Positions 52,186 to 60,291 of a stretch of DNA of 64,000 nucleotides are shown piece after piece; the first letter of the stretch is position 1; every line of letters starts with the position of its first letter. The position numbers and the translations under genes were made by a program. Under the pieces are notes generated by a model. The model did not search any database. It had not been told where the DNA came from and saw only the letters and a list, made by a program, of their open reading frames with translations. Origin of the DNA: Delta-02 sp964513565 (GTDB taxonomy: Bacteria > Desulfobacterota > Syntrophorhabdia > Syntrophorhabdales > Syntrophorhabdaceae); the NCBI GenBank assembly GCA_964513565.1, contig CAZENE010000006.1:1-64000 (forward strand), in the 5' to 3' direction.

Positions 52186-53916
52186 ATGAATGACAAGAAC
52201 AAATATCTGGAAATAAAGGCGGGAATTCTCATACTCATTGCATGTGCTATCATGGTGGTGCATTTCCCTGCTATTGCGTGCGGGCAACAGACAGCCGCAG
52301 AGGTAAAAAAAACCGCTGAACCAGAGAAAGAGGCCCCGATTGCAGACCCTCTCGGACGCGATACGCCCCAGGGGACCCTTATTGGCTTTATGAAAGACGC
52401 CGGGAGCGGCAACTACAGAAGGGCGGCGGAGTATCTCGATACGAATCTACCGCCGAAATCGGCGGAGCAAATGATAATTCAGCTTTACACGGTGCTTAAT
52501 TACGGGCTGTCCGCGGAAATGCAATTGAGCAACAAGCCGGAAGGGGACCTTTCCGATGACGTCGACCGCAGCGTCGAGCAGGTCGGCAAAGTTAAAGCAG
52601 GCTCTCGAATGTTCACCATAACACTCGAGCGTGTCCAGAAAGGAAAAGACCCACCCGTCTGGCTCTTTTCGTCGCAGACACTTAAACAGGTTCCCGAGAT
52701 GTATCGGAGTGTCCGGTCGCGTGCGATCGATAAATACATCCCGGAAGTGCTCAGGGAAACCAAGCTCCTCAATTATCCCGTCTGGCAGTGGATGATATTC
52801 ATTCTTGTTATCCCGTTGTCTTTGGCTTTTGCCTGGCTGGTAGCCTGGGCCTTTATGGCGTGTACATTGACAGCCCACCGGAGGTCAAGGGCGGGCCGTG
52901 AGGGTGCGGAGGTTGCTCTTCAAAAAGGCCCATTGCGCGTGCTTGCCCTGTCCCTTGCGTTTTACATCGCATCATTCCTGTCATATACCCTGCTGGCGCG
53001 CCTTTTCTGGGTCCGCGTGTCTCAGACGCTTCTTGTTATGGGCATGACCTGGCTTTGCCTTTATCTTATCGATCCTATTGTCAGGCGGGTCTTCGGCCAC
53101 AGGGAACTTAAATCCTCTGGGACCATAGCAGTCAGCAGGCTTTTGCATCAAACCCTCAAAACAATAATCATTCTGATCGGAGCGTTGCTCATATTCTATA
53201 TGGCAGGTGTTAATGTGACAGCGGTCCTCACGGGGCTTGGGATCGGAGGCATTGCAATAGCCTTTGCTGCCCAGAAGACGCTTGAAAACTTTTTTGGCGG
53301 GATAATGATCGTATGGGACCAGCCGATACGGGTAGGTGATTTCTGCCGTTGTGACAAATTCATGGGAACCGTGGAAGATATCGGCTTAAGATCGATGCGC
53401 CTGAGAACCCTGGACCGGACGGTGGTTGCAATACCGAACGGCCAACTTGCAATGATGAGCATTGAAAATTTTTCCGTTCGGGACAAGGTACTATTTCACC
53501 AGAAGATATTGCTGCGCTACGAGACGTCCCGGGATCAGATCAGGGGAATCATCCACCTCGCACAGCATCTGATCGACTCAGATCGTCGCCTGGAAAAAGG
53601 TGGATGGGTGAGATTCACGGGTTTCAGGGAGGCAGGTCTTGAGATCGAGATATGGGCGTACTTCCAATCGACTGACTACGGCGGCTTTCAAATGGCACAG
53701 GAGGAATTGCTTCTGAAGCTTATGAAAATCATCGAAGAGGCCGGTTCGGCACTATCCGTTCCGTCGCGCATTACGTATGTCGTGGATTCGTCTCACATGG
53801 TGCGAAACAGGATCGAAGAGGAACAAGATAGACCAGGAGTGATCGGGGGACAGGACGAACTGCCGTTTGACAGGCCATCGAGCCCGGATGTTCCGGACCC
53901 GACACCAAAACTGTAA
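52186..53916 (+). CDS. MscS-family mechanosensitive ion channel
   Basis: A 576-residue MscS-like channel. After an N-terminal hydrophobic segment come a periplasmic domain (about 45-195), then membrane helices (about 200-225, 255-280, 290-310, 330-360) and the pore helix 'GLGIGGIAIAFAAQKTLENF', followed by the beta domain 'VGDFCRCDKFMGTVEDIGLR' and 'VAIPNGQLAM'. It releases solutes on sudden drop in osmolarity. ATG at 52186 is favoured over GTG at 52174 because the GGGGGAG ribosome site touches the latter. The long periplasmic N-terminal part is like the MscK/YbiO branch. Confidence 0.92.
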   Translation: MNDKNKYLEIKAGILILIACAIMVVHFPAIACGQQTAAEVKKTAEPEKEAPIADPLGRDTPQGTLIGFMKDAGSGNYRRAAEYLDTNLPPKSAEQMIIQLYTVLNYGLSAEMQLSNKPEGDLSDDVDRSVEQVGKVKAGSRMFTITLERVQKGKDPPVWLFSSQTLKQVPEMYRSVRSRAIDKYIPEVLRETKLLNYPVWQWMIFILVIPLSLAFAWLVAWAFMACTLTAHRRSRAGREGAEVALQKGPLRVLALSLAFYIASFLSYTLLARLFWVRVSQTLLVMGMTWLCLYLIDPIVRRVFGHRELKSSGTIAVSRLLHQTLKTIIILIGALLIFYMAGVNVTAVLTGLGIGGIAIAFAAQKTLENFFGGIMIVWDQPIRVGDFCRCDKFMGTVEDIGLRSMRLRTLDRTVVAIPNGQLAMMSIENFSVRDKVLFHQKILLRYETSRDQIRGIIHLAQHLIDSDRRLEKGGWVRFTGFREAGLEIEIWAYFQSTDYGGFQMAQEELLLKLMKIIEEAGSALSVPSRITYVVDSSHMVRNRIEEEQDRPGVIGGQDELPFDRPSSPDVPDPTPKL

Positions 53917-53950
53917 AAGGCTCCCGCTTTTGTATGCGGGAGCCTTCCAG
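53917..53950. terminator. Bidirectional stem-loop terminator
   Basis: AAGGCTCCCGC (53917-53927) and GCGGGAGCCTT (53936-53946), a perfect 11-bp stem between the ends of the MscS gene and the convergent PRC-barrel gene. A-rich before and T-rich after, so it can serve both strands. Confidence 0.85.
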
Positions 53951-53958
53951 TTTCTTAC

Positions 53959-54309
53959 CTACCCTGTTTTTTTCCAATATTCCCGCGTCCGGGTATTCCA
54001 CTCCGGATCGCTCGTATCCGGCCAGTTGTCCTTATCGAAACCGGGTGCTTTTTGAAGCATATCTTTTGAGACGTTAAGGATAAAGTTATGTTCCTCCTGA
54101 GACATCTGCAGTGCTTCCCAGGGGATGGCGAAAAGTTTATCCCCCATACCGAGTATACCGCCAAAACTGAGCACGGCGTAAGCGATACGCCCTGTGTCAA
54201 TATCGATCATAATGTCTTCAATTTCGCCCAGATCTTCACCAGCGGCGTTCCTTACTGCATTCCCCGTCAATGTTGAGCACGAAAGTGCTCCCTTGAATTT
54301 TGCCATCAT
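53959..54309 (-). CDS. PRC-barrel domain protein
   Basis: A 116-residue protein with a single PRC-barrel: 'AVRNAAGEDLGEIEDIMIDI', 'TGRIAYAVLSFGGILGMGD' and 'LFAIPWEAL'. Stand-alone PRC-barrel proteins of this kind are common in stress islands of proteobacteria and are thought to bind RNA or proteins; the real role is not known. An AAGGAGGAT site is just before the ATG. It is the first minus-strand gene of the stress cluster. Confidence 0.9.
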   Translation of the reverse strand: MMAKFKGALSCSTLTGNAVRNAAGEDLGEIEDIMIDIDTGRIAYAVLSFGGILGMGDKLFAIPWEALQMSQEEHNFILNVSKDMLQKAPGFDKDNWPDTSDPEWNTRTREYWKKTG

Positions 54310-54358
54310 AATCCTCCTTTTTATATCCCCATGCTCCTTTCACACGGGCGCTTTTCTT

Positions 54359-54379
54359 AAAGGCCAGAGTGTGGCCTTT
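54359..54379 (-). terminator. Stem-loop after the DUF6496-like gene
   Basis: AAAGGCCA (54359-54366), 5-base loop, TGGCCTTT (54372-54379). On the minus strand it is followed by AAGAAAAG, not by T, so ending of transcription is only probable. It lies between the DUF6496-like gene and the PRC-barrel gene. Confidence 0.5.
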
Positions 54380-54417
54380 GTGGCCTGGTCAACGCTTTTT
54401 TCGGCCCGGGACGGCTT

Positions 54418-54600
54418 TTATGATTCATACCGGGGAGGCGGGACCTTCCCGCCCTCTTTCCTCGCCTCAGAAAGTCCGATGGCCACGGCCTGTTTTCTGT
54501 TCTTTACTTTTTTTCCTGTGCCGCTCTTTAGTTTTCCCTGCTTAAATTCCCTCATTTTTTCCGCGACTTTTAGTTGGGCCTTTTTTCCATATCTCGCCAT
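54418..54600 (-). CDS. Small basic protein, DUF6496-like
   Basis: A 60-residue lysine-rich protein: 'MARYGKKAQLKVAEKMREF', 'GTGKKVKNRKQAVAIGLSEA' and 'KEGGKVPPPRY'. The K-Q-A-x-A-I-G-L-S-E-A-R core is the DUF6496/DUF6321 signature, seen in small proteins of plasmid and stress regions; function unknown. A GGAGGGTAC site is upstream. It starts 30 bases after the stop of the ferritin-like gene, so the two are likely one transcript. Confidence 0.82.
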   Translation of the reverse strand: MARYGKKAQLKVAEKMREFKQGKLKSGTGKKVKNRKQAVAIGLSEARKEGGKVPPPRYES

Positions 54601-54629
54601 GTACCCTCCGTGTTCTTATCATTGGCCTA

Positions 54630-55838
54630 TTATTTGTATGCCCTTGCCTTTCCTTCCTGTTTTCCGTTTGCTTTATGCCGGTAGTCGCCGCCGAATCTGG
54701 ATTCGTGCTCCTTAATGACGCTCTCACTCGGTACCCATGCAGCGTTCACCATTTCCTGGTACCTGAAATAGCGATATGACGGGTCAAGCTTTTCAAGGGG
54801 TTTGAAGTCTGTTCCCACCGCCGTGAGATCGACCTGGGTCTCGAGGATATGGCGTACATAATCCACATTTTGCTCGAGAATGATCGGCTCCGGCAAATTT
54901 TCCGGAAGTATCTCTGCGGGATCTTTTTTCGTATATTTTTTCATGAGATCGCAGGCAGCTTTTAAATGTCCCAATTCCATGTCGAGATGCAGTTCCCACA
55001 TCGATCTGATCTCCGGATGCACCTCCTCTTCCATGAAGGAATGATAGAGGTAACACTCGTTATAGTCGTGGCAGACCATCATTTCATATAAACTCATTGT
55101 GGGGTCGAGCAGCGACTCGTATTGTGATACGTGCTGTTCCTCGATCATGCCTATCTCCGTGTAAAGACCTCGTGCCGTGGGGTCTATCGATCGGTTCGCC
55201 ATGTTCATATAAAAATTCATTGTCTGTTGTTCGCCGGACACAAGCGTGAGAATGTACAGGAGATCCTTTGGATCGGCTTTCTTTCGATCGGTCGGTTTCC
55301 GTACCGAGTCAAATGGGTGCCTGTGCTCTGCAATAGTAGGTCTTCCGGGCAGGACATCAGTGAAGTTCTGCACCAGTGTTTCCGCCTTTTTACCTTCGAG
55401 CGTCTCCATAAGGTTAGCGTACCGGTAGAGGTGGTCGAAATCTTCGAGCAGGCCAAAATCAAAGACCTGTTTGACATAAGGGTCCGTGCACGTTCGTGCA
55501 AGAAAGGCAGTGAGGTCAACTGCCAGCTGTTCATAGCCGATGGTGTTTTCGAGGATCGTTTCCTCGCCGGGGATCATTCCGTTAACAGCCTTCTGCTGCT
55601 GTTGTTCGATGCGCCGTGTCATTGCTATCTGTTCCTTTACGTCGGGGTTCTTTTCCATACGGTTGAATTCGTGTAAAAACATCGCTGCTTCAACCTCGAT
55701 ACCGTTCATGAGAATTATGCGTGCGCGGCTGTAGGGATGGATCTCTTCTTTATTGTATGGCTTGCCGACCAGCATTTCCCAATTCCTTACTTGCTTTTCG
55801 AGGGGAATGCCTTTTTCCTGTAATGGGTTAAATGTCAT
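54630..55838 (-). CDS. Large ferritin-like diiron protein
   Basis: A 402-residue protein I cannot name but whose residues fit a diiron ferritin-like fold: E203 ('SGEQQTMNFY'), E233-x2-H236 ('IEEQHVSQYESL'), E261 ('NECYLYHSF') and E288-x2-H291 ('MELGHLKAACD'). An N-terminal half shows similar helix pairs with E103 and E132-x3-H136, so the protein may hold two ferritin-like bundles. Family members store iron or remove peroxide. A perfect AAGGAGGAT site before the ATG at 55838 makes that start clear; an upstream extension to 55958 is spurious. Likely part of the stress set with the following basic gene. Confidence 0.75.
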   Translation of the reverse strand: MTFNPLQEKGIPLEKQVRNWEMLVGKPYNKEEIHPYSRARIILMNGIEVEAAMFLHEFNRMEKNPDVKEQIAMTRRIEQQQQKAVNGMIPGEETILENTIGYEQLAVDLTAFLARTCTDPYVKQVFDFGLLEDFDHLYRYANLMETLEGKKAETLVQNFTDVLPGRPTIAEHRHPFDSVRKPTDRKKADPKDLLYILTLVSGEQQTMNFYMNMANRSIDPTARGLYTEIGMIEEQHVSQYESLLDPTMSLYEMMVCHDYNECYLYHSFMEEEVHPEIRSMWELHLDMELGHLKAACDLMKKYTKKDPAEILPENLPEPIILEQNVDYVRHILETQVDLTAVGTDFKPLEKLDPSYRYFRYQEMVNAAWVPSESVIKEHESRFGGDYRHKANGKQEGKARAYK

Positions 55839-56238
55839 AGTTTTTATCCTCCTTATGTTACTGCGTTGGCCATTTCGGACATCCCACAACCTAAGCACCG
55901 GGGTATATGCCGTCAATGACGGAGCCCTGAAAGCCCCTTCAGCTTTGATCTTCGGCATAGTGTCGAGAAGTTAATTGACATGCATAAGTTACATTCGGTC
56001 CGGCAATTGCCCGCATTGTCAGTAACCCTTGCATAGAAAGGGTTTTCGCGATTTCCTGCAGGCATCTCTCTTGACAACCCAACATTTGGACCTAGTCTAC
56101 TATGAAGGCTATTGGTTTATAGCATGCCGGTGTTCGTGTGATGTGTAATGCGGAAGCGTCATCTAGTTTGAATTTTGGATTCTGTTCCGGGTCAGTGAAG
56201 GGAATAGTTTGAAGAAAGTCTTTTGAAAGGAGGGTTAT
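55839..56238. other. 400-base divergent intergenic region
   Basis: Lies between the ferritin-like gene (minus) and the DUF1328 gene (plus). On the minus strand TTGACG with 17 bases to TAGGTT could serve the ferritin-like gene; on the plus strand TTGACA at 56071-56076 is followed after 16 bases by TAGTCT. Both are only moderate matches. I see no coding sequence; the reverse frames here are shadows. Confidence 0.5.
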
Positions 56239-56412
56239 ATGCTTTACTGGGCCATTGTATTCTTTATCATTGCCATTATTGCGGGCATCTTCGGGTTTAT
56301 GGGAATAGCGACTGCAGCAGCCGGAATCGCCAAGGTGCTTTTCTTCATTTTCGTGATACTGTTCATCATCAGTCTCGTTATGCATCTAACGCGAGGGCAT
56401 AGGACAGTATAG
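56239..56412 (+). CDS. Small membrane protein, DUF1328/YtjA family
   Basis: A 57-residue protein, two membrane helices: 'WAIVFFIIAIIAGIFGFMGI', then 'AAGIAKVLFFIFVILFIISL'. 'ATAAAGIAKVLFFIF' is the core of DUF1328, widespread in proteobacteria and usually near stress genes; function unknown. An AAAGGAGGG site precedes the ATG. It is followed by a stem-loop. Confidence 0.92.
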   Translation: MLYWAIVFFIIAIIAGIFGFMGIATAAAGIAKVLFFIFVILFIISLVMHLTRGHRTV

Positions 56413-56439
56413 GGTAGGCCATCAGAAATATGAATGGAG

Positions 56440-56462
56440 CCGGGACGTTTCAGGCGTCCCGG
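56440..56462 (+). terminator. Stem-loop after the DUF1328 gene
   Basis: CCGGGACG (56440-56447), TTTCAGG loop, CGTCCCGG (56455-56462): perfect 8-bp stem about 28 bases after the stop. The T tract is weak. From here to 56727 (315 bases from the stop to the next gene) I find only the promoter below and no coding sequence. Confidence 0.65.
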
Positions 56463-56638
56463 TCCGTTCATAGATCAATACCAGGAACTATGGAGAAGTC
56501 ACAGAACTAGCGCAACAAAAACCTCCCTTAACGATAACCCGACATCCCGAATTAAAGGAATACAAAAAGACAGACACATTATGCTTGCTATGTTATGGAG
56601 ATTTCGGGGAAAAAGGTTTCGATGCCTACTTGGGCGGG

Positions 56639-56667
56639 TTGACAACCTTTTCTGGTGACTATAGTAT
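56639..56667 (+). promoter_or_regulatory. Putative sigma-70 promoter of the Gly/Pro-rich secreted protein gene
   Basis: TTGACA (56639-56644), 17 bases, TAGTAT (56662-56667), about 60 bases before the start codon at 56728, which has an AAAGGAGG site. Confidence 0.55.
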
Positions 56668-56727
56668 TCGGGGCATGATCGAAATATGACCCGCCATTGA
56701 GGGTCAGAAAGTGCAAAGGAGGTAAAA

Positions 56728-57237
56728 ATGAAAAATTACATTGTGTGCATCGTGGCAATCATAGGGGCCTTTTTCATCTTGATCACGGTACCGGCGTTAG
56801 CCCAAACAGGAGGCACCGGAGGATCGGGGTCAGGAACGGGGACCGGACAGGGAAGCGGGATGTCCCCCGGTATGGGCCCGGGAGCATCGGGAAGTGACGC
56901 AACCCGTCACGATATGATGAACGGTGGGGGCGCGTATCCGCGCACCAGTCCCGGTATGCGTGGACCTCATGACGAGATGCCGGAAACATCGGAAGGCGCC
57001 ACCGTGCCGGAAGGCCGAGTTACGGAAGAGGAAAGGGAAGGCACATATCCGGGACGCGGGGAGGGCATAAGCCCGGGTCCGGGGATGCTTCCTCCGCTTA
57101 AAGGCCAGGAATACGAAAGGTCCCGTGAAATGGACGGGACCAGAAGGTCTGGCGAGATGGAGAGGGAAAGGGCGCGGGACATCGACGAGAGTTCGCCGAG
57201 GGCCATGCCGCCGGCCAGAAATCCGGACTACCGGTAA
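56728..57237 (+). CDS. Secreted Gly/Pro/Arg/Glu-rich low-complexity protein
   Basis: A 169-residue protein with a clear signal peptide ('YIVCIVAIIGAFFILITVPA', cut near A-L-A-Q). The mature part has Gly-Ser-Thr-Gly repeats ('GGTGGSGSGTGTGQGSGMSP') and a charged C-terminal half rich in Arg and Glu. It has no cysteines in the mature part and no known domain. It probably stays disordered in the periplasm; similar small secreted proteins accompany PRC-barrel and CsbD genes. Function unknown. It is followed by a clean terminator. Confidence 0.7.
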   Translation: MKNYIVCIVAIIGAFFILITVPALAQTGGTGGSGSGTGTGQGSGMSPGMGPGASGSDATRHDMMNGGGAYPRTSPGMRGPHDEMPETSEGATVPEGRVTEEEREGTYPGRGEGISPGPGMLPPLKGQEYERSREMDGTRRSGEMERERARDIDESSPRAMPPARNPDYR

Positions 57238-57259
57238 TCAGGTTGGAATCACAAACCGT

Positions 57260-57295
57260 GAGCGGGGAGACCAAACGTCTCCTCGCTCTTATTTT
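57260..57295 (+). terminator. Rho-independent terminator
   Basis: GAGCGGGGAGAC (57260-57271), CAAAC loop, GTCTCCTCGCTC (57277-57288), then TTATTTT. A 12-bp stem with one wobble pair. Confidence 0.88.
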
Positions 57296-57327
57296 AAACA
57301 AAACTGTAAACATTCCGGGGGGATTTC

Positions 57328-57525
57328 ATGATAAGATTCGAGGGAAAGATAAAAGGAGGAACATACGGCAGACCGCACGACCGTGTGAAAATAGAAGGCG
57401 AACTCCACGGCAAACAATGCCGTATAATAATCGAGTCTGACGGGATCGGTGAAGATCTCGCGAGGCTCTATGGTATAGAGAGCACAAATGTTCCGATAAA
57501 TATTGGAAGCGGGGAGGAATTGTGA
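57328..57525 (+). CDS. Small protein of unknown function
   Basis: A 65-residue protein I do not recognise. It reads 'MIRFEGKIKGGTYGRPHDR' then 'GELHGKQCRIIIESDGIGED', suggesting an all-beta start and a short helix near 'DLARLYG'. A CGGGGGGAT site is seven bases before the ATG. No membrane segment. It lies between a terminator and the convergent HAD-ATPase gene. Real coding is likely but not certain. Confidence 0.6.
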   Translation: MIRFEGKIKGGTYGRPHDRVKIEGELHGKQCRIIIESDGIGEDLARLYGIESTNVPINIGSGEEL

Positions 57526-57580
57526 GGAAGTAACGTGCAAGAGTCAAGAAGCGAGGGGCGAGGATTGAACGTTCCGCTTT

Positions 57581-59287
57581 TTATGGAGGCAGCGTGTACC
57601 GTTCTTCGATGATGCCCTTGATGAGCCTGAAACTTTCTGATGGTGAGATCCCTCGTAGCATTTCTATCTGCTGTGTCTTTTCCGCCAATTCGTTGTCTTT
57701 TATGCCTTCGCGGAACCACCGGGAATAATCGCCGGACCTCAGATGATACAACCATGTTTCTTCATCGATCCCCTCTGCGATCTGGAGAAATAACATCAAA
57801 TTCTGGACACGAATGTTCAGTTTATTCTCGGGGCCCTTGAAGTAAAAGCTCGATTGAGACGGCAGGTCCCCTTTTGCATATTTGAGTATATGCCTCTGTT
57901 TCTCAATGCTGGGGATCCCGGGAGTAAACCCTGTTGCGACTCCATCTTTTAATGTCCACATTATAGCGGGAGAGGCAAGGTCGTTCCGGTCAAGCCGGGG
58001 CGGGTCGATTCCCGTGATATTCCCTACTTTTTCGATTATGGTTTGCAATTCCTTTCCAATCGCCAGGAAAATGCTGATCCTCGGCAAAAGAGATGATGAA
58101 ATATGGTCCGGCTCTACCGTAATGAACATGAATCCGCTCAGGTCTTCAGGCAGCAATTCTGTCGATGAAGCGCGCGATACCGGTATGACATGGTGTGTTT
58201 CGTCGATAATGATCCAATGGGGATGGCCCAGCCGGCGCCGCATTTCCAGTATGTGGGGCAGCAATTCCTCGAAATGACCGGGCCTGTCACTGAGGCTGAG
58301 GCCTACCATGTTTACAACGAGGTGATGGTACGGGTCCTGGCAAAGCCTCAATATCTCAACCATTTCGGGCGGAGTGTCCGCCGTACCCAGGACGGCTGCC
58401 TGATCAAGGTTGGCGTAATCTCCCTCAGGGTCGATTATTACGGCCTGGTATTGGTGAGACAGGAGTTCTTCGAAAAATCGTGTTGCAAGCATAGATTTTC
58501 CGACGCCTGAAGGCCCTGCAAGCAGCACATTTTCCCCATAAGGCGCAAGGGATATCGCATTGCCATGTGATCCCGTGCCGATCTCAAGATTATGCCGAGC
58601 GAGTCTTGGACCGAGTTCTGAGAGGTCTGTAGCAAGGATCCAGTCAATGAGCTCGGCGACGCCTTCCCCATGATCGAGAAAAGTGACGATATCGGCCGTC
58701 TTTTTTACGGAACCCAGTGCATTCGCCACTGCGGCGGAACATTCACATTTTTCAAGAAATGCGTGATCATTCTCGGCATCGCCTACACCAACCACATTGT
58801 GGAAAGAGATCTTCATCTTTCTGAGCGCAGCCATTAACCCGGAGGCCTTGTTTATACCGCCCGGCAGGACCATGACGGCACCCTTGTTGAAAATAACCTG
58901 CAATTCAAGTCCCATTTCGCGGATCGTTTCCAATACTGTCATATGGTGGGGCTCATTTGTCGCAATTATGACATGGCCGACAGACAATGGTCTAACGTTC
59001 TTCCGAATAAGGGCCTCGATAAATTCGGGGTCCGGTCGTCCGGCCGCCAGGTCCGTGTGTCTCGTCATAGGGTCATACAAAACCGCTCCGTTCTCCGCCA
59101 CGATAAAGTCAAACTCGTCGACGCTTCCGTATGCCAGGATAAGATCATCGAGTTCCCTTCCCGTCGCCAGGATGACCTTCCGTCCCGATTCCCGAAGCTT
59201 TGCCAGGCTTTGACGGGTTGCGTCGGAGACCGCCCCTTTTTTTGCAATAGTTCCATCGTAATCAGTCGCGAGAACGTAATAGCGCAT
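57581..59287 (-). CDS. Fusion of HAD phosphatase (Cof/SPP type) and HerA/DUF87-like ATPase
   Basis: A 568-residue protein. Residues about 1-220 form a HAD type IIB phosphatase: D9 and D11 ('ATDYDGTIA'), T/S motif around 'VILATGRE', K147 and G169-DAEND174. Residues about 235-450 form a P-loop ATPase: Walker A G258-PSGVGKS265, 'VIIDPEGDYANL' (283-294, the DUF87/HerA style strand), Walker B with D362-E363 in 'WIIIDETHHV'. The rest (about 450-568) is an unknown helical tail with 'DEETWLYHLRSGDYSRWFR'. HerA-type motors move DNA or proteins; here no nuclease is present. The joining of a sugar-phosphate phosphatase to such a motor has no known purpose that I can name. Confidence 0.85.
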   Translation of the reverse strand: MRYYVLATDYDGTIAKKGAVSDATRQSLAKLRESGRKVILATGRELDDLILAYGSVDEFDFIVAENGAVLYDPMTRHTDLAAGRPDPEFIEALIRKNVRPLSVGHVIIATNEPHHMTVLETIREMGLELQVIFNKGAVMVLPGGINKASGLMAALRKMKISFHNVVGVGDAENDHAFLEKCECSAAVANALGSVKKTADIVTFLDHGEGVAELIDWILATDLSELGPRLARHNLEIGTGSHGNAISLAPYGENVLLAGPSGVGKSMLATRFFEELLSHQYQAVIIDPEGDYANLDQAAVLGTADTPPEMVEILRLCQDPYHHLVVNMVGLSLSDRPGHFEELLPHILEMRRRLGHPHWIIIDETHHVIPVSRASSTELLPEDLSGFMFITVEPDHISSSLLPRISIFLAIGKELQTIIEKVGNITGIDPPRLDRNDLASPAIMWTLKDGVATGFTPGIPSIEKQRHILKYAKGDLPSQSSFYFKGPENKLNIRVQNLMLFLQIAEGIDEETWLYHLRSGDYSRWFREGIKDNELAEKTQQIEMLRGISPSESFRLIKGIIEERYTLPP

Positions 59288-59485
59288 ATCCGAATATTAT
59301 GTACGATTAGCGGAACGGGCTACCCATATCAAGTAAGATCTGCTTCCCAAAGTCTTGAATATCAAGACATTTCTCGCAAAAGAAGATTAATTTGTGCGGT
59401 ACGCCGATTTGCAGGATTGCGGCGAACCTATACTAATTCCACGAAATAGCAGGAAAATAATTTTTCATTATAGCGGCATGGAAAA

Positions 59486-59500
59486 TGGCATATTTCTTGC
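59486..59500 (+). promoter_or_regulatory. Sigma-54 (RpoN) -24/-12 promoter
   Basis: TGGCATATTTCTTGC: -24 GG and -12 GC separated by exactly ten bases, matching TGGCAY-N5-TTGC. It lies about 42 bases before the KGG-motif gene, which would then start transcription near 59512. Sigma-54 promoters need an enhancer-binding activator; its site is not evident. Confidence 0.7.
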
Positions 59501-59541
59501 TGTCCGAAGATTATGCCCGGTATGGGTGAGGGAGGATAAAA

Positions 59542-59685
59542 ATGCCACGAGCAAAGAAAGAGTCAAAAGATAAGGAAATGGCCGAAAGAGGAAGAAAGGG
59601 AGGCAAGGCGACGGCTCGAAAATCCACGAGCCGACCATCAAGTCCTTCGCGTTCACGGAAGAGGTCATCCAAAGAAGAAGAGTGA
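59542..59685 (+). CDS. Small KGG-motif stress protein
   Basis: A 47-residue very basic protein: 'MPRAKKESKDKEMAERGRKG' then 'GKATARKSTS' and an Arg/Ser tail. The R-G-R-K-G-G-K-A segment is the KGG (Con-10/GsiB-type) motif of small hydrophilic stress proteins. A GGGAGGAT site is six bases before the ATG. The gene is too short for usual ORF calls. Preceded by a sigma-54 promoter. Confidence 0.75.
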   Translation: MPRAKKESKDKEMAERGRKGGKATARKSTSRPSSPSRSRKRSSKEEE

Positions 59686-59799
59686 CCTGTTAACGAATCA
59701 CTTCGATAACCTCGAGTAAACCGGAAAGTAGCCATGCAAGGCTAAATACAGATGAATCCCGCCTGAAGCTTTGAGGTCGGGACCTGAGGAGACAGCTTG

Positions 59800-60270
59800 A
59801 TGAGACTTCCATCTACGTCAAAAAGGGTAACAATACATTCAAGGCAATGGGATATAGAAAAAATGGAGCGTGGGATGCTTATGCGGCTCCGTTATTACAC
59901 CGAGCATCCTGAAGAGATAGATCAGCGCATCGATGAACTCGACAGGGAATGGGACATAGAACGGACCCTCGAGACGAACGCATCGTCTCTGGCGCTTATC
60001 GGCCTAGGGCTCGGTATATCGCTAAGCCGCAAATGGTTCATTCTTCCTGCAATCGTCATGGGTTTCTTTCTCCAGCATGCCCTTCAGGGATGGTGCCCTC
60101 CACTGCCCCTGCTTCGTCGGCTGGGTATACGGACCCAAAGCGAGATCGAGATGGAGAGATACATACTGAAGGCAATGCGCGGAGATTTTGGAGAGCTTGG
60201 AATAATGAGAGGGGCCTCGCAGTCTGACCCGTCAGTCGCCTTGCACCTCCTCGATGCGGCCAAAAAATAA
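59800..60270 (+). CDS. YgaP-like (DUF2892) membrane protein
   Basis: A 156-residue protein with a charged N-terminal half ('YYTEHPEEIDQRIDELDREWD') and two membrane helices: 'ASSLALIGLGLGISLS' and 'WFILPAIVMGFFLQHALQGW'. The end of helix 2, 'GWCPPLPLLRRLGIRTQSEI', is the DUF2892 (YgaP transmembrane) signature with one cysteine. No rhodanese domain is attached here. The ATG at 59800 is preferred over a TTG one codon upstream; GAGGAG lies 11 bases before it. It sits 21 bases before the hemerythrin gene. Confidence 0.82.
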   Translation: MRLPSTSKRVTIHSRQWDIEKMERGMLMRLRYYTEHPEEIDQRIDELDREWDIERTLETNASSLALIGLGLGISLSRKWFILPAIVMGFFLQHALQGWCPPLPLLRRLGIRTQSEIEMERYILKAMRGDFGELGIMRGASQSDPSVALHLLDAAKK

Positions 60271-60291
60271 ATACCTGGGAAGGAGGAAAGA

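Noticed and set aside
56125..56145. Second sigma-54-like site TTGGTTTATAGCATGC before the DUF1328 gene
   Set aside because: GG and GC are ten bases apart, but the TTG of the -12 box and the CAC of the -24 box are missing, so a chance match is likely.
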